Shown here: one piece after another, positions 44,637 through 54,435 of the stretch
How positions within the stretch are numbered: position 1 is the first letter of the stretch
Layout: each line of letters opens with the position of its first letter
From: Branchipolynoe longqiensis
Lineage: Eukaryota > Annelida > Polychaeta > Phyllodocida > Polynoidae
Assembly (NCBI GenBank): GCA_030323885.1
Contig: CM059188.1
Location: 116,659,974 to 116,723,973 of the forward strand
DNA: 64,000 nucleotides
Direction of reading: 5' to 3'
Program-made: the position numbers and the translations under genes
Notes under the pieces: generated by a model
What the model saw: the letters and a program-made list of their open reading frames with translations, nothing else
Database searches by the model: none
What the model was told of the DNA's origin: nothing

Positions 44637-44987
44637 CAGGGAGCCTAGGTGGTGTAATGGTTAGCATACTGGCCCGGAGTGCAAAGAGATGTGGGTTGGA
44701 ATCCTGCTCTAGGCGCAATATTTCCCATTTTCATCACACCCACGACACTGGTTGCCGTGACCATGATCCTGTGCAAGCTACATGCTGTATAGTTGTTGAA
44801 CCTACCCTGTGTATGTATATTTAAGTGCATTGCCTGCAGGTAGGCGTGGGTAATGTGTTGATATCAGGGAGCCTAGGTGGTGTAATGGTTAGCACACTGG
44901 CCCGGAATGCAAAGAGATGTGGGTTCGAGTCCCGCTCTCGAGTCCCGCTCTAGGCGCAATATTTCCCATTTTCATCACACCCACGAC

Positions 44988-44990
<3 letters not shown>
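44637..44990 (+). mobile_element. Two tandem tRNA-like SINE copies
   Basis: GGAGCCTAGGTGGTGTAATG at 44640 and 44869. The A-box TGGTGTAATGGTTAGCA and B-box GGTTCGAGTCC are clear in the second copy. Both go on to CGCAATATTTCCCATTTTCA, and the second ends in the TATG microsatellite. Confidence 0.75.
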
Positions 44991-45018
<28 letters not shown>

Positions 45019-45060
45019 TGTATGTATGTATGTATGTATGTATGTATGTATGTATGTATG
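44987..45060. repeat. (ATGT)n microsatellite
   Basis: About 18 copies of TATG. The ORF through it on both strands is an artefact at this point. Confidence 0.97.
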
Positions 45061-45597
45061 ATGGACGCATTGATGCTGAAATACAGAGGAGGATGGGCAA
45101 GGCTAGCGCATCTTTCGGCCGACTACGCCAGAGACTCTGGAACAACAACCATGTGTCCATGTGGGTCAAAGGCTGGACAGTGTACAGACGACAGGTGAAA
45201 AAGCTGCATGCCTTCATGATGCGACATCTGCATTCAATCATGAGGCTAACCTGGAAGGACAAAGTGACAAATAAGGAAATACTCGAACGGACGGGGCTGC
45301 CCTCTATGGAAGATCTTTTGATAAAAAAGAATCTCCAGTGGACTGGACACCTCATGAGGATGTCATCAGACAGGCTACCGAAGCAGATCCTCTATTCTCA
45401 ACTGTCTTCTGGTTACAGAAAGAGAGGGTGCGCTCGTCTCCGGTTCAAGGATACCATCAAGAGAAACCTGAAGGTGAGAGACATTAAGACCGACTCATGG
45501 ACATCACTCTCACAGCAGAGAGCTAAATGGAGAGCGGCAGTCAAGTAATGAAAGCAGTCTTTGTCGCATTGCGACTGACAGCATGATGATGATGATG
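45060..45597 (+). mobile_element. RTE-like LINE, C-terminal part and 3' end
   Basis: Open from the microsatellite to TAA at 45546-45548. It reads IQRRMGKASASFGRLRQRLW, a deleted middle (the usual YGCETW block is gone), LHSIMRLTWKDKVTNKEILE, LQWTGHLMRMSSDRLPKQIL and TSLSQQRAKWRAAVK. This is the typical end of RTE-type proteins. The 3' UTR is TGAAAGCAGTCTTTGTCGCA...GACAGCATG then (ATG)n. Truncated fragments lie at 22138 and 41200. Confidence 0.85.
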
Positions 45598-45611
45598 TAT
45601 GTATGTGTGTG

Positions 45612-45870
45612 TGTATGTTTGTTGTTGTTTTATGTCCTAGCAACATCTAAGGTCATATCAGGACGGGTACCAACTTGTGACAGTGCGCACTTATGGCGAC
45701 TCTATAGTGCTGCCACACTGAAATACCAGGCTGCCAGCACCATGACCTGATATCCCACTCAGTCACATTATCCTGACACTGAGCCAACCAGTCCTTGTCC
45801 TATCCTAATAATGCCGAGCGCCAGACTAGGAAGCAACAAGTATCAATTTTAAAATCAAATATGTGTGGGG
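45612..45870 (-). mobile_element. tRNA-derived SINE, head missing
   Basis: The tail TTTATGTCCTAGCAACATC, then the body to AACAAGTATCAATTTTAAAA. It is followed by a GTGTGGGGAGAGTAG(T/G)GGACCCACTTCACCACC segment also present at 43630-43670. Confidence 0.85.
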
Positions 45871-46260
45871 AACCAAATATGTGTGGGGAGAGTAGTGGAC
45901 CCACTTCACCACCATAAGTGGGTCAGTGCTGAGGTCAGGGTGGGGGGGGGGGTAAAAATGGCTGGGTGAGTGGAGAGAAGGGAGAGTAAAACTGGGGTAT
46001 TTTCAATTTTCTTTAGAGTAGTTCAATCAGAAAATACATATATATAATGAGAAACACATACAGATGAAAAACATTTTGTTGTTGTTGAATGTAAAACATT
46101 TTGGACTGTATGGGGTTTGAACACACACCACCAAAGAACTTCAGATTACAAGTTCAAAACTCTAACCACTAGGCCACAGAGACCACACACCATTACTAGT
46201 CTCAGTTCAGGCTATTTGTGTATAGGACGTCACATATACAAGGTGTGTATGTATGTATGT
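45871..46260 (-). mobile_element. Second SINE family copy with its body
   Basis: The tRNA-like part is at 46112-46187 (minus: GTCTCTGTGGCCTAGTGGTT and GTTCAAACCCC). The downstream body ATTTTCAATTTTCTTTAGAG... is shared with 47420-47500. A G(9) run is near 45944. Confidence 0.65.
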
Positions 46261-46630
46261 GCGTATGTATGTGTGTGTATGTATGTAAATGTATGTTTTG
46301 CGGGCATCCGTTTGAAATTTGTCAGTTACACTATATAAAACGGGAAAGGTATTTAATGTTTATTGTTCTATATGTGTTTCTGATTGAATGATGCAATGTA
46401 CATACATAAATAAATATGTAAGTAAATAAATAAATACATACATGCATGCATACATAGCCTGTATATATGACATTGTATATACATGCATACATATATGCAT
46501 GCATACATACATACGTACGTACGTACGTGCGTGTGTGCATGCATGCATGCATGCATACATACATACATACATACATACATACATACATACATACATACAT
46601 ACATACATACATACATACATACACATCTTG
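46240..46630. repeat. TATG/CATA microsatellites
   Basis: (TATG)n at 46243-46295, then AAATA/CATGCA runs and (CATA)n at 46550-46622. Several long ORFs on both strands are pure microsatellite. Confidence 0.95.
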
Positions 46631-46797
46631 TATATATGACGTCCTATACACAAATAGCCTGAACTGATGTGTGGTCTCTGTGGCCCAGTGTTTAGAGTGT
46701 TGAACTTGTAATCTGAACTTCTTTGGTGGTGTGGGTTCAAACCCCATACAGTCCAAAACCTTTTTACATTCAACAACAAAAAAACATTTTTCATCTA
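46630..46797 (+). mobile_element. Second SINE family copy, plus orientation
   Basis: GTATATATGACGTCCTATAC, GTCTCTGTGGCCCAGTGTTT, ACTTGTAATCTGAA and GTGGGTTCAAACCCC. It is an inverted partner of 46085-46260 and is broken at 46797 by the next MITE. Confidence 0.7.
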
Positions 46798-47353
46798 AAG
46801 CCGTGTTCACACGGGCAAAATGTGAGGCGAACTAGACAAATCGAATCAGGTGAGGCGAATTAGCGGCCCGTTCACACGGGCAGTACTTGGGCCGGAAATC
46901 GAATGCTGCGCATGAGCAAGTCCAGGCTAACCAGCACCATTTTGGGTTCGACGATGCTGGCACCAGAGAGTGTGGGTTCGACCTAGATATGTAATGACTG
47001 AATCGTATTGGTTTGGAACGGTCAAAACTTCTGCTTGGCAGTGAAACCCTAAAAATAAATGATAAAAAAAATATCTGTGCACCTCTAGCAGGTTCATAGA
47101 CCAAATTATAGTATATAGATCGACGTGCTTAGTCCGCATCACGTAAGTCGGTTGCGTCCACACGGGCAAAATTAACCACATCACAGAAATCGCCTCACGT
47201 AAACTACCAAGATAGGTGGTTTACAGGATCCGCATCACGTGAGTCGAATCAGCCCTAATCCGCCTCAGACGTCCGTTCACACGACGAATGTGAGGCGAAC
47301 TATACAAGTCGCTTTCTACGAATCGATTTACATCGTCCGTGTGAACAGGGCTT
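46798..47353. mobile_element. Non-autonomous Harbinger-like element
   Basis: The ends are AAGCCGTGTTCACACGGGC / CGTCCGTGTGAACAGGGCTT, close to the AAGCTGTGTTCACACATGC ends of the Harbinger element at 51434. GTGAGGCGAACTA recurs near both ends. It is inserted in the SINE body, which continues at 47354. No coding sequence. Confidence 0.75.
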
Positions 47354-47513
47354 ATATGTGTTTCTCATTGAATTATGCAATGTAATTAATTGTATTAACA
47401 TATATTTTACATAAAAGCAAATATATTTCCTGTTTGAACTACTCTAAAGAAAATTGAAAATACCTCAGTTTACCCTCCCTTCTATCCACTGACCCAGCCA
47501 TTTTCACAACAAC

Positions 47514-47819
47514 TGGGCCGCGTTCAGGGTCCGTCTCGGAGGCGCCTCGGCGATGTCTCGGTGATGCTTTTTGGCCTATTTGCGTTCAGGGTCCATCTCG
47601 GCGATGCTACCCTTTACAGATAGGAGACAAAAAGCGCCTCGAAAATAGCCGCAGCATGCAGTGGTTTCCTCCAATCAGAGCGCAGCATTTCGATTGCAAA
47701 TGGCCGCCACCTATGGGGGCGGCCATTTTCGAGACAAGAAACTGCCTTTGTGGTTCAGACTAGCGTGACGTCATGGGCGCCTCCGAGGCGCCTCCGAGAC
47801 GGACCCTGAATGCGGCCCA
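47514..47819. mobile_element. MITE, GGGCCGCGTT ends, copy 2
   Basis: The ends are TGGGCCGCGTTCAGGGTCCG / CGGACCCTGAATGCGGCCCA. It is about 85-90% like 44181-44495 by eye. It abuts the LINE that begins just to the right. Confidence 0.88.
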
Positions 47820-47824
47820 GCTGT

Positions 47825-49235
47825 CACATACATGGAACTCTGCCCGATACTATGATCTCTGTTATTCTTGTACCAGTAATTAAGGACAACATGGGAAGGA
47901 TTAACAGTAAGGATAACTATAGACCTATAGCATTTGCTAGTATTTTGTCAAAAATATTTGAAAATGTACTGCTAGATAGACTGGAGTTGTATTTAAAAAC
48001 AAATGATAATCAATATGGCTTCAAGCGGAAGCATGGGACAGATATGTGCATTTATGCTCTTAAGGAGATTATACAGAAGTATCATAGTTTAAATTCTACT
48101 ATGTTTTGGGGTTTTCTTGACGTCTCTAAGGCATTTGATAGAGTGAATCATGCAAAACTGTTTGAAAAACTAGTGCAGCGTGGTACTCCAGGTTATCTCA
48201 TCAGGATATTAATATTTTGTTATTCGCACCAATCAATGGTAGTCAGGTGGGGTGATGCCATGTCAGAACCCTTCCAAGTCAGTAATGGTGTATGTCAGGG
48301 AGGGATATTGTCCCCCCTATTTATTTAATATTTATATGGATGACCTGTCGAAAAGGTTAAATCAGTGTAAAACTGGATGTATTAATTTAATGGATTATTA
48401 CTTCTAAATCATCTCATGTATGCTGATGATTTGGTAATATTCTCACCATATAGTAGTGGACTGCAAATGCTACTTAATATATGCTCTGAATATGGCATAG
48501 AAGCTGATATCAAATACAATGCTATTAAAAGTATGGTTATGATCATTCGATCAAAATATGACAAGGATACTGTGTTTCCTGATTTTATGTTAACTGGTGC
48601 TCCCCTGTCAATCTCTACTGAAGTCAAGTACTTTGGACACTTTATGACCGATAACTTTAGAGATGACAGGGATATTAATAGACAGTGTCGCAAGTTATAT
48701 GCTCAGGGAAATATGCTCATCAGGAAATTTCATATGTGTACATCTGATGTGAAGGTAAATTTATTTAGAACTTTCTGTACTCCCTTGTATACTGCCCAGA
48801 TTTGGTGGAACTATAGAATGTATAGCATTAGAAAACTGAATGTAGCATATAATGACATTATGAGGTTATTACTCCGGCTACCTAGGTATCACAGTGCTAG
48901 GCAGCTGTTTGCCAATATTGATGTGCCAGCCTTCTAGGCTGTTATCGGGAATCTAACATTCAAATTTATTACTAGACTTGACAAGTCAGAAAATGTTATA
49001 ATACAGGACTTGTAAAAATAGAAGACAGTGATCTCAGATTTACGTCTGCCATATGGAGGCATTGGTACAAAGTACTGTATGTAGACCAACATTTTGATAT
49101 TGGTTAGTATGGTAGTATTCACACTATTACTTATATCCTATTCACATTAATTTTTATATCTACCTACTATGGACAAAATTATGTAACTACCATAATCCTG
49201 AGTCTGAAATAAAGAATTGAATTGAATTGAATGAC
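47825..49235 (+). mobile_element. Non-LTR retrotransposon, RT part, 3' end intact
   Basis: 47844-48328 reads TMISVILVPVIKDNMGRINS, DNYRPIAFASILSKIFENVL, DVSKAFDRVNHAKLFEKLVQ and GVCQGGILSPLF. One base shift near 48325 leads to YMDDLSKRLNQC, and 48416-48937 gives MYADDLVIFSPYSSGLQMLL, VKYFGHFMTDNF and TPLYTAQIWWNYRMYSIRKL. The 3' end is AATAAAGAATTGAATTGAAT followed by a (GAATT)n tail. The YADD motif and most of RT are intact. The endonuclease and ORF1 are missing. The clade is not certain. Confidence 0.85.
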
Positions 49236-49236
49236 C

Positions 49237-49385
49237 AATCTAGGTCACTCTACACCACCAAGTGGAAAAGTTCAGTACTAAGCATGCACCACCCTGTGGC
49301 ACAAATCTGATCTAGGTCACTCTACACCACCAAGTGGAAAGGTTCAGTACTAAGCATGCACCACCCTGTGGCACAAATCTGAACT
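49237..49385. repeat. Tandem duplication, 73-bp unit
   Basis: CTAGGTCACTCTACACCACC...CCCTGTGGCACAAATCTGA occurs twice in a row with one or two differences. Confidence 0.9.
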
Positions 49386-49499
49386 ATTCCGAGTTCGTTT
49401 GTTTTCCCGATGAGGTATAGACCTATTTCAATGTTTGTAAACATTGTCTATGCGCGCGCAGCTTGGCTGCAGAACGAATGCACACTGCCACTGAGTTTG

Positions 49500-49898
49500 T
49501 CAGTACGTGCAGTGCAAAACATCAGTTTTATTAAAGATTAATAGAAATCCAGAACCCTAACCGTATCAATTTAATATAATCCTTTTGGTAAACATGTTTT
49601 CTATGTGTATTCAAATCAGTTTGCTTCTAGGTGGTGTGGTTTTAGAGATATTTCACTTTTTCTGTATGAAGATTGCTCAGCGCGATTGACAATGCATTGA
49701 GTTTGCACGACGCGCAGTGCAAAATGTCAGTTTTATTCAAAATTAATAGAAATCCAGAACCCTAGCCATATCAATTTAATATAATCTTTTTGGTAAACAT
49801 GTTTTCTATGTGTATTCCGATCAGTTTGTTTCTAGGTGGTGTGGTTTTAGAGATATTTAACTTTTTCTGTATGAAGATTGCTCACTGCCATTGGCTCA
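49500..49898. repeat. Dispersed 180-bp unit, two tandem copies
   Basis: Each copy holds GCAGTGCAAAA, TTTTATTCAAAATTAATAG, AACCCTA, TTTAATATAAT, TGTTTTCTATGTGTATTC, TAGGTGGTGTGGTTTTAGAG and TTTTTCTGTATGAAGATTGC. The second copy is split at 49898/51273 by a retroelement and at 51434/57146 by a Harbinger element. Confidence 0.85.
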
Positions 49899-49916
49899 TA
49901 ATTCCGAATTGTGGTT

Positions 49917-51273
49917 GATCTGGCGGGAAGCCCGAGCCGGTCACATCCCCTTGCACTGCATGCTCCCTTGCCCCTCTCCCCCCCCCGCATCAAACGGATC
50001 AAAAAGCTCCCACGTCACGCAGCACCATGCAATGCACACGCAGAGCCACAGCTCCCAGAGGCCGCCCCGCTAAGTGCGCCACACGGAAGGCCACCAGCCC
50101 GCCGCCAACCGACGCGAGCGTTCTGAGCGACTCACAAGATGGCAGCGCATCGCCGCAGCCTCCAACGCCGCCGCCCCGGGACACGCCTCCCGCCCGGCAG
50201 TCGACCCGCGCCCGGAAGCTGACGGCCAAAGCAAAACAGGCCGACGGCCTCATCTGGATGCAGGCATCAATCGACGCAATCCAGAAGTGCTGGGGCGCCG
50301 TCGAACATCAGGCAGCCGAGCAACGGCGCGAGGCGGCGGAGCAGAGGACTGAGATGGCGGCCACTGCCGCCATGACGGCGCTCGCCGCTAGCCTGCGCCG
50401 CCCAGACCCGCCGGCGACAGCTCCGTCAACGCCACGCAACCCGCCGAGCTGGCCCTGGCCACCGGCCCGGGAGCATCAGCGCCACAGCCGCACGCGATCC
50501 CTTTCGCCGGTCTCGCCATCGCCGGCACCCGCCAGAAGCCGGTACGGATCCCAGCCGGCACACGCCGCCGACATCAGCTTGCTCAGCACCTGGGAGTCCC
50601 CGTCACCTACTCCGCCCCGGCACCGGCCTCGGCGCCCTGACACTGCACACGCCGCCGGCCGGCGCGCCACCCACTACCGACAACACGACAGCGGCGAGTA
50701 CGGCCGGGGCGCCCGTTCCACCGCCGAGGAAGCGGTTCGCCTCATTGTCGCGGCGGCGGACGGGAAGGGACACACCCGTAAAAAAGGTATTTCCACCAAA
50801 TATATTTTCCCATACGACCTAGTGGAGAGGGGGGACGAGGGGAAGGCAGTCAAGAAAGGGGAAGCCACGAGGGAGGAATACACCCTACGATTAAAACGGC
50901 TCGAGCACCAGGCGGCCTTCCCGGCGAGCGGCCTCACCGCGTTGTCGAACCATCAGGAGATGGTCGCTCAAGACAACTGCTCGCTCGCTTGGCCTGTCGT
51001 CCGGCGCTATTCTGAGGAAATATTCACTCGGATTGCCGACGGTTCTATGGATTTACCATGCCCACCCACCATTTTTTGTTTTTTTGTTTAACACTCCAGG
51101 GGGTCGGCTCCCGGGCCTACCTCCTCCCAGAGTCTTCCATCCCCCTCGGCGGACCTGGATCAGGTCGATTGACCTTGACATTCTCGACTTGTTCCTGTAC
51201 CTTGCGCCATTATCTGTAGTGTAATAAAAACCTCTTTCTCCCACCTCCGTCTCGGGCTTCCTCTCTCCAGATC
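49917..51273 (+). mobile_element. Short gag-only element with inverted ends (DIRS-like?)
   Basis: The GC-rich insert has ends GATCTGGCGGGAAGCCCGAG / CTCGGGCTTCCTCTCTCCAG ATC (imperfect inverted repeat, about 25 bp). The surrounding dispersed repeat resumes at once at ACAATGCATTGA. It holds one gag-like ORF and no polymerase. Its 3' part (AATAAAAACCTCTTTCTCCC) resembles the tail of the DIRS-like element at 16.7 kb. Confidence 0.6.
50027..51091 (+). CDS. Gag-like protein of a DIRS-like element
   Basis: An open frame of 354 codons with very GC-rich codons. The N-terminal part (about 1-220) is a low-complexity Pro/Ser/Arg region with a QAAEQRREAAEQRTEMAA helix near residue 110. The C-terminal part (about 230-345) looks folded (TKYIFPYDLVERGDEGKAVK, TLRLKRLEHQAAFPASG). 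I know of no exact family. The assignment rests on the element ends and on its likeness in layout to DIRS ORF1. The ORF is intact, so the element is young. Confidence 0.55.
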   Translation: MQCTRRATAPRGRPAKCATRKATSPPPTDASVLSDSQDGSASPQPPTPPPRDTPPARQSTRARKLTAKAKQADGLIWMQASIDAIQKCWGAVEHQAAEQRREAAEQRTEMAATAAMTALAASLRRPDPPATAPSTPRNPPSWPWPPAREHQRHSRTRSLSPVSPSPAPARSRYGSQPAHAADISLLSTWESPSPTPPRHRPRRPDTAHAAGRRATHYRQHDSGEYGRGARSTAEEAVRLIVAAADGKGHTRKKGISTKYIFPYDLVERGDEGKAVKKGEATREEYTLRLKRLEHQAAFPASGLTALSNHQEMVAQDNCSLAWPVVRRYSEEIFTRIADGSMDLPCPPTIFCFFV

Positions 51274-51610
51274 GACAATGCATTGACTGATTGACGTCGA
51301 TTTTATTCAAAATTAATAGAAATCCAGAACCATAACCATATCAATTTAATATAATCTTTTTGGTAAACATGTTTTCTATGTGTATTCCAATAAGTTTGTT
51401 TCTAGGTGTTGTGGTTTTAGAGATATTTAACTTAAGCTGTGTTCACACATGCAATTTAAAATCTAATTACGCAAGCCGACTTATATGAAGCGATTTACTG
51501 ACGCATTCACACACACCAGATTGTAAACTGTGTCGCGTCCACACATACCGCTCTTATTCCGTTTTAAGGCGGAACTGGATATATGCGCATGCGCATATTC
51601 AGCATCAACA

Positions 51611-53883
51611 ATGGCGGACTTCGTTGGCACAGGACTGTTCATGCTATTCACTTGTCGCAATAATAGGAGAACCATCGCGCGGCTAGCCCGGAGAAGATCC
51701 AATATTGCGAAAATATTCGAACATTCAAATCGGCGCACAGATGAATTCCTTCGTATGCAGGCGAACGAGCTGTCAGCGTTCCTCCTTCAACTTCTGACGT
51801 TGGTCACATTCCGTGATGGGCCGCAGAGGCAAGTGTGGAGCAGGGAAAGGTAGGCACACGTTGGCTTGCGATATTCTCTAATGTTTGTTATTCTCGATGT
51901 CGATGTCGGCATGACGTGATAACCCCATAAATTATCCCTCGGAGTATAAAAAAAAACCTGCGCTATGCTGCGGCAGTGCTATTTCTATGGGCAGCATTTC
52001 TATGGGCAGCATTTTTTTTTGTAAAATAATTTTAAAAACTTTCATCGATTCGATTACAAATATATCTCAGCGCGATTGAAGAGGAAGATCTGAGCTTTTT
52101 CTTGTACCCTAATAGCAATTTTCTCTTGCAATATTAAAAAAAGCGCAAATAGTTAAAGTTGGCCTATTCTGAGTGTTATTTGTCGAACTTTCTTTATGTT
52201 ATCATGTTGATACTCAGTGTAAATGCTAATCAGAAACCTCCCCCAGGTTTACAGTATTGCATTTCATTTTAAAGTAACCCCAGCTAACGCTTAGCCATGA
52301 TTAAAACACAGCCCTTCAGTCGATTCAGCATGCCAGATGGGATAATAACATACAGTATCAACTACTGCCTATGCGGACTCATACAAAATGTGAAAAAAAC
52401 ATAGGTAATTGTTATTTATTTCCTTTCCATTTTTCTAGGTCCGGCCACTGGTGGGCCGAAATAGTCAATCAGACTTTCGGGGACAGAGACTGGCTGGCCA
52501 ACTTTAGAATGCGAAGGGCGACGTTTCACCATCTAGTCGCCGAACTTGCAGTGCATATCGGGCGGGCAGATACCCATATGCGACGGTAAGGTTGTTTTTG
52601 TTTTGTCTCCCTGTTTTGATTTTTCCATTACATATCTAGCGCACATGACTTATGACATAACTACTGTTAACAACACAGTTTCTGGCATTCCTTCTATAAT
52701 TATTATATGCTTGCCTCAATTCTGTGCGCACACAAAAGTGTGTACTCAGACTTACAGATTTCCATTAGTCTTGAACGATATTTTATCATATCGTCACCTA
52801 TGCGTACCTACCATCAAGCTAAACTAAGCACAGGGACATTTACAAAAACAATACTGGTGAAATAATTATTTTTGAATCTTTTTGGGCTGAAATGAATTAA
52901 TTTCTGTAAGTGAAAAGTTTGAATTCCCCGAAAAACAGTAGAAAATACATGCTCACTACATAGGTATATTTCCCTTACAGTGCTCTTGTGTCTTTTTCCA
53001 GATGCATAACCGTCGAAGTGCGCGTTGCTGTGACGCTTTGGTTGCTCGCAACGGGATCGGGCTATCGTGGCGTTGGCCACCTATTCGGTATAGCGAAATC
53101 AACCTGCTGTGAAATCTTCCACGAAACTTGCGCGGTGATTGTAAAAATTCTAATGCCTAAATACATAAAAATGCCCACAGAAGCGCGCTGGCAGGAAATA
53201 ATTGAGGGTTTCGAGGCTAAATTTGGATTTCCCAATTGTGGTGGCATTATTGACGGTACTCACATTCCCATAATTGCTCCGCAGCTGCACCACACTGATT
53301 ACCATAACCGGTAAGGGTACTATTCTATCGTCGCCCAAGTGGTTTGTGATCATGACTATCAAGTAATAAACATTGCTGCAGGTTGGCCGGGGAGGGTACA
53401 CGACGCGCGCGTTTTAGCCAACTCTTCCTTGTACGCTAAAGGTGAGGCTGGTACGCTGCTGCCAGATAGGCCCAAGGATTTAGGTAACGCAACTGTGCCT
53501 GTTGTCATGCTTGGTGATCCGGCATATCCGCTCAGGCCCTGGTTAATGAAACCCTTTTCGGACACAGGACGCCTTACCCGCGAGCAGACGCTCTTTAACT
53601 ATCGGTTATCGCGCGCGCGGATGACCATAGAGAACACCTTCGGCCGGTGTAAAGCGCGCTGGCGCATTCTGCAGCGGCGCACTGATATAAGAACAGAGAT
53701 GTGACCACAGTGATCATGGCGTGTTTCACTCTAAACAACATTTGTGAAATGCACAAAGAAGTGTTCAACGACGACTGGGATGCCGGCCCTAATGAGCAAC
53801 CTCAAAATAGGGCAAATGTTGTCGATGCAGAGGGAAACGGGTCTGAAATCAGACAGGCATACGTCGAGTACTTCAGCCCTTAA
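51611..53883 (+). pseudogene. Harbinger transposase, nearly intact
   Basis: Three exons: 51611-51849, 52439-52585 and 53002-53883, joined in frame by GTAGGC..TTTCTAG and GTAAGG..TTTCCAG. Exon 1 is basic and helical. Exon 2 ends in a helix-turn-helix-like start that runs on into exon 3 (VTLWLLATGSGYRGVGHLFG, IAKSTCCEIFHE). The DDE domain shows GGIIDGTHIPI (first Asp), GWPGRVHDARV (second Asp), LGDPAYPL and MTIENTFGRCKARWRIL (Glu). Two defects: an in-frame TAA at 53312-53314 where relatives have Lys (HNRKGYYS), and a one-base shift at about 53698-53703 before TTVIMACFTLNNICE. The family cuts and pastes DNA with the help of the Myb partner. Confidence 0.9.
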
Positions 53884-54435
53884 TTTCCATTACTTACCTT
53901 GATAATGGCTCTGAACATGAATTCAAAATTTCACATGTATGCCAAAATTCAGAGTATGCAACAGGCGTAAACGCAACCTACTTGATAGTTTATAGCAGAA
54001 ATTTACCATATTTCGCAAAATATAAAACGCATGTGATCCCATTATAGTTAATCTTAATTGTTGTCTTTCTTTAATATTATTTTGTCTAATATAACTCTTT
54101 TAGCGATATGTTTGCTCTGCGGCCTAAGTTGCAGCAAGTAATACGTATCAACTAATACGCTTCATCCGAAATACACAATCTGCAATATGCCGCGCCTGTT
54201 ATCTCTAAACCAGATATAACAACACACTAAAATAGTAAACCACAGGTAAATGTTTATTGTATAGAAGTGGAAACAAATAAGGTTTATTCAAGCGTTAAGG
54301 TAGTGCTGCTTATTAACAGAGAAAGGTGAAAAGTCTGCTATTGTATTGTTGTAATAAAATTTAGAAAGTTAGTTACCTAAAATACACCTAATTAAAGCGG
54401 ACAGCAAGTCTCTGTTAGTGCCTCGAATGCTAGCC

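Noticed and set aside
46331..46810. 159-codon ORF with MYVCMYVCMYVC repeats
   Set aside because: Pure TATG/CATA microsatellite; not a protein.
53306..53316. Splice donor CCG|GTAAGG in the Harbinger transposase
   Set aside because: The reading frame goes on without loss of conserved residues (GYYSIVAQVV), so the TAA is better explained as a nonsense mutation.
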